Below the pieces are notes generated by a model. That model saw only the letters and a program-made list of their open reading frames with translations, was not told where the DNA came from and did no database searches. The translations under genes and the position numbers were made by a program. Shown piece by piece: positions 7,122-9,540 of a stretch of DNA of 9,540 nucleotides. The DNA is from CAYYAQ01 sp964469555 (GTDB lineage Bacteria; Planctomycetota; UBA1135; UBA2386): NCBI GenBank assembly GCA_964469555.1, contig CAYYAQ010000194.1, forward strand, positions 1-9,540, written 5' to 3'. Numbering within the stretch: position 1 is the stretch's first letter; each line of letters begins with the position of its first letter.

Positions 7122-7297
7122 GGGCGAGTGAGACCCCGAATATCCTAGTCTATTCCATGTGCGTATGCCCACTTGCGAAGTGAAGATTGGTGGTGCTCAG
7201 CCAGTTTTCCAACCGTGATCGAGGACCAACGGCGCGACGCTAGACTCTTACCACCGTATCAGACGCCGAATCGGAATCGCGATCAACCCCACGGCGT

Positions 7298-7879
7298 TTG
7301 CAGATCGTCGCGGGACTACTACTCATCGTGACGTGCAGCGATGACGCGCCGTCTCCACCGATCCCGCTCCCGGACGGCAAGAGCGATGCGTTCGGGGAAC
7401 TCCCGGTCGAAGTCGCGGGATTCAAGGTCACGCGCGGCGCGGCGCCGAGCTACGTCCGGGACCAGGCGTGCAAGGAATGCCATGCAAGCGTCTACGAGAG
7501 CTACCAAGCCGTGGGCATGGCGCGCTCGTTCTACCGCCTGACGCGAGAAATCGCCGTCGAGGACTTCAGCAAGACATTCTTCCAGAAGGAGACGCGCTTC
7601 TACTACGAGATGTTCGAGCGCGACGGGAAGCACTACCAGAAGCGCTACTGCAAGGACCGCGAGGGCGGCCGCTTCGCCGAGCACGAAGCCGAGATCGCCT
7701 GGGTCGTCGGGTCGGGAAACCACGCGCGCACGTACCTCGCACAAACCGAACATGGAGAGATGTTCGAGTTGCCCATGTCCTGGTACGCAGGTTTGGGCTG
7801 GGAGATGTCACCAGGGTTCGGGATGGCCGGACGTCGCGGAACCGAGGCGGGGTTGTCCGAGATCGCGTTGATGAAGTAG
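7298..7879 (+). pseudogene. Truncated multiheme cytochrome c (C554-like, first heme domain only)
   Basis: The 193 residues match the start of large exported multiheme cytochromes found in Planctomycetota and Acidobacteria. A heme c site CKECH (58-62) lies in DQACKECHASVYESY, followed by GMARSFYR (73-80), VVGSGNHARTYL (136-147), ELPMSWYA (157-164) and WEMSPGF (168-174). In the family this is normally followed by further CxxCH motifs and often TPR repeats, for several hundred residues. Here the reading frame leaves the family right after MSPGF and stops about 19 residues later. None of the frames downstream restores it. The N-terminus has a short hydrophobic segment (LQIVAGLLLIVTC), as for an exported or lipid-anchored protein, but TC is a poor lipobox. 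The only in-frame start is TTG at 7298, without a Shine-Dalgarno; the open frame begins at 7244 with an RSTPRR n-region-like stretch, so the true start may be lost. A small functional monoheme protein is possible but less likely. Confidence 0.7.
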
Positions 7880-7977
7880 CGAGAGCTATCTCTGGCGCCG
7901 GTGTGACGCCGGACGCGGCAACGTCGTGAGTGTCTTCTTGTACTTCTTGACGATGTCCAGGCGCCCTGGCTTCTCGT

Positions 7978-8145
7978 TCACGGCTCCCGCCCAGGACCGT
8001 CATCGAACTGGTGCGCGCCGTTCGACGCGGCGAGAAACAGGGCCGTGGGAATCCGCGCCGCCGACCTCTTGCACGTCGGCGACGACTGAGCCGACAGAAG
8101 GCCTTGCGCACAGAGCGCTGCGAGAATGAGAGTTTGGCGAATCAT
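7978..8145 (-). CDS. Short exported ORF, probably 5' remnant of a larger gene
   Basis: The 55-residue reading begins MIRQTLILAALCAQGLLSAQ, a good Sec signal peptide with an A-Q cleavage region. An AGGA lies 6 bases before the ATG at 8145, so this is a credible translation start. After the signal peptide the sequence resembles no family I know. At the stop (7978-7980) a GTG overlaps as GTGA, and that frame runs to 7886 as 31 residues with VNEKPGRLDIVKKYKKTLTT, which looks protein-like. The simplest reading is the two ends of one decayed secreted-protein gene with an internal deletion and frameshift. A genuine small secreted protein cannot be excluded. It is divergent from the DUF6288 gene and convergent with the truncated cytochrome. 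Confidence 0.4.
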   Translation of the reverse strand: MIRQTLILAALCAQGLLSAQSSPTCKRSAARIPTALFLAASNGAHQFDDGPGREP

Positions 8146-8210
8146 GGGTGTTCCTGGTCGGATTCGGGGGTCGAACCTGGAGGCGTCAGGCGCCACGAAG
8201 CGTTACACGT

Positions 8211-8224
8211 CGATTCGAGAATCG
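8211..8224. promoter_or_regulatory. Small dyad upstream of the DUF6288 gene
   Basis: CGATTC-GA-GAATCG is a perfect 6-base inverted repeat with a 2-base centre, 39 bases before the ATG at 8264. It shares the GATTC/GAATC half-sites of the larger inverted repeat at 1530-1570, with a different spacer. It could be an operator in this divergent gap; chance is not excluded for so short an element. Confidence 0.3.
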
Positions 8225-8263
8225 TTTGGATACTGGCACGGAGGCGTCGATTACGTTCCGAGC

Positions 8264-9540
8264 ATGAGCGTCATCCCTCGCGTCCTGTTCGCCCTCGCCA
8301 TCACCCTGGTGACGAGCCCCGCGATCAGTCAGGCCAAGTCTGGCGAGGATTCGAAACCCGCGCCGCGCCGCAACGCCAGGAAGGGCGACTTCGCCGTATT
8401 TCCCCTGGGCCCAATCGGCGGCAGCGCCGAAGTGGAGGCAGACTCGAAGGAGATCAAGATCCTGAAGATCCTGACCGACGGTCCGGGAGCACGGGCGGGA
8501 CTCCTCGAAGGAGATCGCATCGTGGCGACGTGGGGCCGACCGTTCACGCCGCACACGCGGGACATAAACCTGGGTGGTCAGGGCCCAATGGCGGCTCTGG
8601 GGCTCGCGATCGAGAAAGCGGAGGGCTCTACCCCAGGCCACCTGGATATCACCGTGCTGCGCCAGAGCGCCACGCGAAAGATCCGCATCACCCTCCCCCG
8701 CCTCGGACCGCTCGCGCGCGACTATCCAGTTGACTGCAGCAAGTCGCGGAGTTTCTACGACGGCATCTGCCGCGACCTTCTCAACACGCGTCGCAAGGAC
8801 GGCGCGTGGCGGTCGCAGACCGGCGAAGACGCGACGCGCTACGTCACGGCGCTGTGCGGGCTCGCGTTGCTCGGTCGCGGCGACCCGGATCACCTTCCGG
8901 CGCTGCGCCGAGTCGCCACGTTCCTCGCCGGACCAAAGCGCCGAGGGTACGTCAGCGCGGACCTCAAGAAACCCGCGGGACTCTCGAACTGGTTCATCTG
9001 TGTGTCCGGGATCTTCCTCGCCGAGTACGTGCTCGCCACGCAAGACCAACAGTGGGTTCCGACAATCCAGCACCTCTGTGACTGCCTGGCCTCCCGGCAA
9101 ACTCCCGCCGGAAGGTACGGTCACGGAATCACCGTCGGGTACAGCGGTCGTGGCCTCAACATCATCAACACGCACGCGCATCTCCTCTGGGCTCTCGCCG
9201 GACGCGCTGGCTGCCGCATCGACGACAAGGCGTGGAAGAAGTCGTTCGACGAAATCGCCAAGTCGACCGGCAAGAACGGTGGGGTGCGGTACTGGACCCT
9301 GCAGACCGGCTACTGGGATTCCTGCGCGAGAACCGGTCAGATGGCGCTCGCCCTCGATCTCTCCAACCGCGCCCCCGAGCTCGCCAGTCGCATGGGGAAT
9401 TACCTCGAGAAGAACCACCTTCGCATGCGCGAGGCACACGCCATGGGGTCCATCGGCATGATCTTCGGGACCGCGGCGCTCCGCCGCGTTAATCCCGCGG
9501 GTTGGCGCCGGTACATGGACTCTTGGCGGTGGTACTTCAA
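8264..9540 (+). CDS. Secreted PDZ and DUF6288 domain protein (partial, 3' end outside window)
   Basis: The first 425 residues are present and the frame is open to the window edge. A signal peptide (MSVIPRVLFALAITLVTSPA, cleavage near ISQA, residue 24) marks export. A PDZ-like domain (about 40-145) reads FPLGPIGGSAEV, VLTDGPGARAGLLEGDRIV-type core (KILTDGPGARAGLLEGDRIV, 68-87), then LGLAIEKAE (112-120) and LDITVLR (127-133). Next come TLPRLGPLARDYPVDCSKS (143-161) and a long helical region with WRSQTGEDATRYVTALCGLAL (182-202), GYSGRGLNIINTHAHLLWAL (292-311) and GYWDSCARTGQMALALD (349-365). This arrangement fits DUF6288 proteins, which are frequent in Planctomycetota and Verrucomicrobiota. The repeated helical pairs suggest an alpha/alpha toroid. 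The function is unknown. The ATG at 8264 is the only start that gives the signal peptide; its Shine-Dalgarno is poor (a GGAGG lies too far upstream). A 417-residue minus-strand frame over the gene is a shadow. Confidence 0.87.
   Translation, partial: MSVIPRVLFALAITLVTSPAISQAKSGEDSKPAPRRNARKGDFAVFPLGPIGGSAEVEADSKEIKILKILTDGPGARAGLLEGDRIVATWGRPFTPHTRDINLGGQGPMAALGLAIEKAEGSTPGHLDITVLRQSATRKIRITLPRLGPLARDYPVDCSKSRSFYDGICRDLLNTRRKDGAWRSQTGEDATRYVTALCGLALLGRGDPDHLPALRRVATFLAGPKRRGYVSADLKKPAGLSNWFICVSGIFLAEYVLATQDQQWVPTIQHLCDCLASRQTPAGRYGHGITVGYSGRGLNIINTHAHLLWALAGRAGCRIDDKAWKKSFDEIAKSTGKNGGVRYWTLQTGYWDSCARTGQMALALDLSNRAPELASRMGNYLEKNHLRMREAHAMGSIGMIFGTAALRRVNPAGWRRYMDSWRWYF

Larger units (their letters stand above)
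7880..8263. other. Gene-poor stretch between truncated cytochrome and DUF6288 gene
   Basis: Apart from the short exported minus-strand ORF and its possible tail (7886-7981), this stretch of 384 bases holds no convincing gene, RNA or terminator. The part from 7880 to 7977 is the junction where both flanking coding sequences lose their family sense. The part from 8146 to 8263 is the shared upstream region of the short ORF and the DUF6288 gene and holds a small dyad (8211-8224). No promoter could be assigned with confidence. Confidence 0.5.

Noticed and set aside
7170..7182. CACTT-GCG-AAGTG dyad upstream of the sigma gene.
   Set aside because: Only 5-base arms; it could be an operator, but chance is likely and no promoter could be fitted around it with confidence.
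8186..9439. 417-residue minus-strand frame over the DUF6288 gene.
   Set aside because: The plus strand carries a signal peptide, a PDZ domain and DUF6288 motifs through the same DNA; the minus frame shows no recognisable domain.

Overview
The window looks like chromosomal DNA of a GC-rich bacterium, most probably a planctomycete (Planctomycetota) or a close relative. This is inferred from gene content, not from a marker gene. The clues are an ECF sigma factor overlapping a Ser/Thr kinase whose C-terminus is a formylglycine-generating-enzyme (FGE)-like domain, a secreted PDZ plus DUF6288 protein, and the remains of a multiheme cytochrome of the type that carries an N-terminal CxxCH and a GSGNHARTYL block. 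No rRNA, tRNA, CRISPR array, transposase or phage gene was seen.

Left part (1-3261). On the minus strand an EboE-like TIM-barrel protein (413-1540) is followed after 39 bases by an ABC transporter ATPase that runs off the left edge (1-373). Divergent from them on the plus strand are sfsA (1592-2290) and a LOG-family Rossmann-fold gene (2354-3216). The LOG gene is broken by a frameshift whose best explanation is a deletion of about 25 bases in the first glycine-rich motif. A hairpin with a T-run (3242-3261) closes the plus-strand unit. The short divergent gap between eboE and sfsA holds a perfect 17-base inverted repeat that covers the eboE start codon.

Middle part (3345-7121). This is a tight minus-strand unit: ECF sigma factor (6528-7121), then a 924-residue kinase with a transmembrane segment and an FGE-like domain (3761-6535), then a DUF2203 protein (about 3345-3746). 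The sigma and kinase genes overlap by 8 bases. The kinase starts at TTG behind a good GGAGG. The DUF2203 gene abuts the kinase stop and has no ordinary start codon ahead of its conserved N-terminus. The likely logic is that the FGE-like domain outside the membrane senses something, the cytoplasmic kinase signals, and the sigma factor sets transcription. No anti-sigma gene is visible.

Right part (7298-9540). A plus-strand cytochrome c gene keeps only its first heme-binding domain (7298-7879). Facing it is a short minus-strand ORF with a ribosome binding site and signal peptide (7978-8145) that also ends early. The DNA between them looks like a decay or deletion scar. A divergent plus-strand gene for a secreted PDZ/DUF6288 protein (from 8264) runs off the right edge.

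All family calls come from reading motifs by eye; no database search was run.
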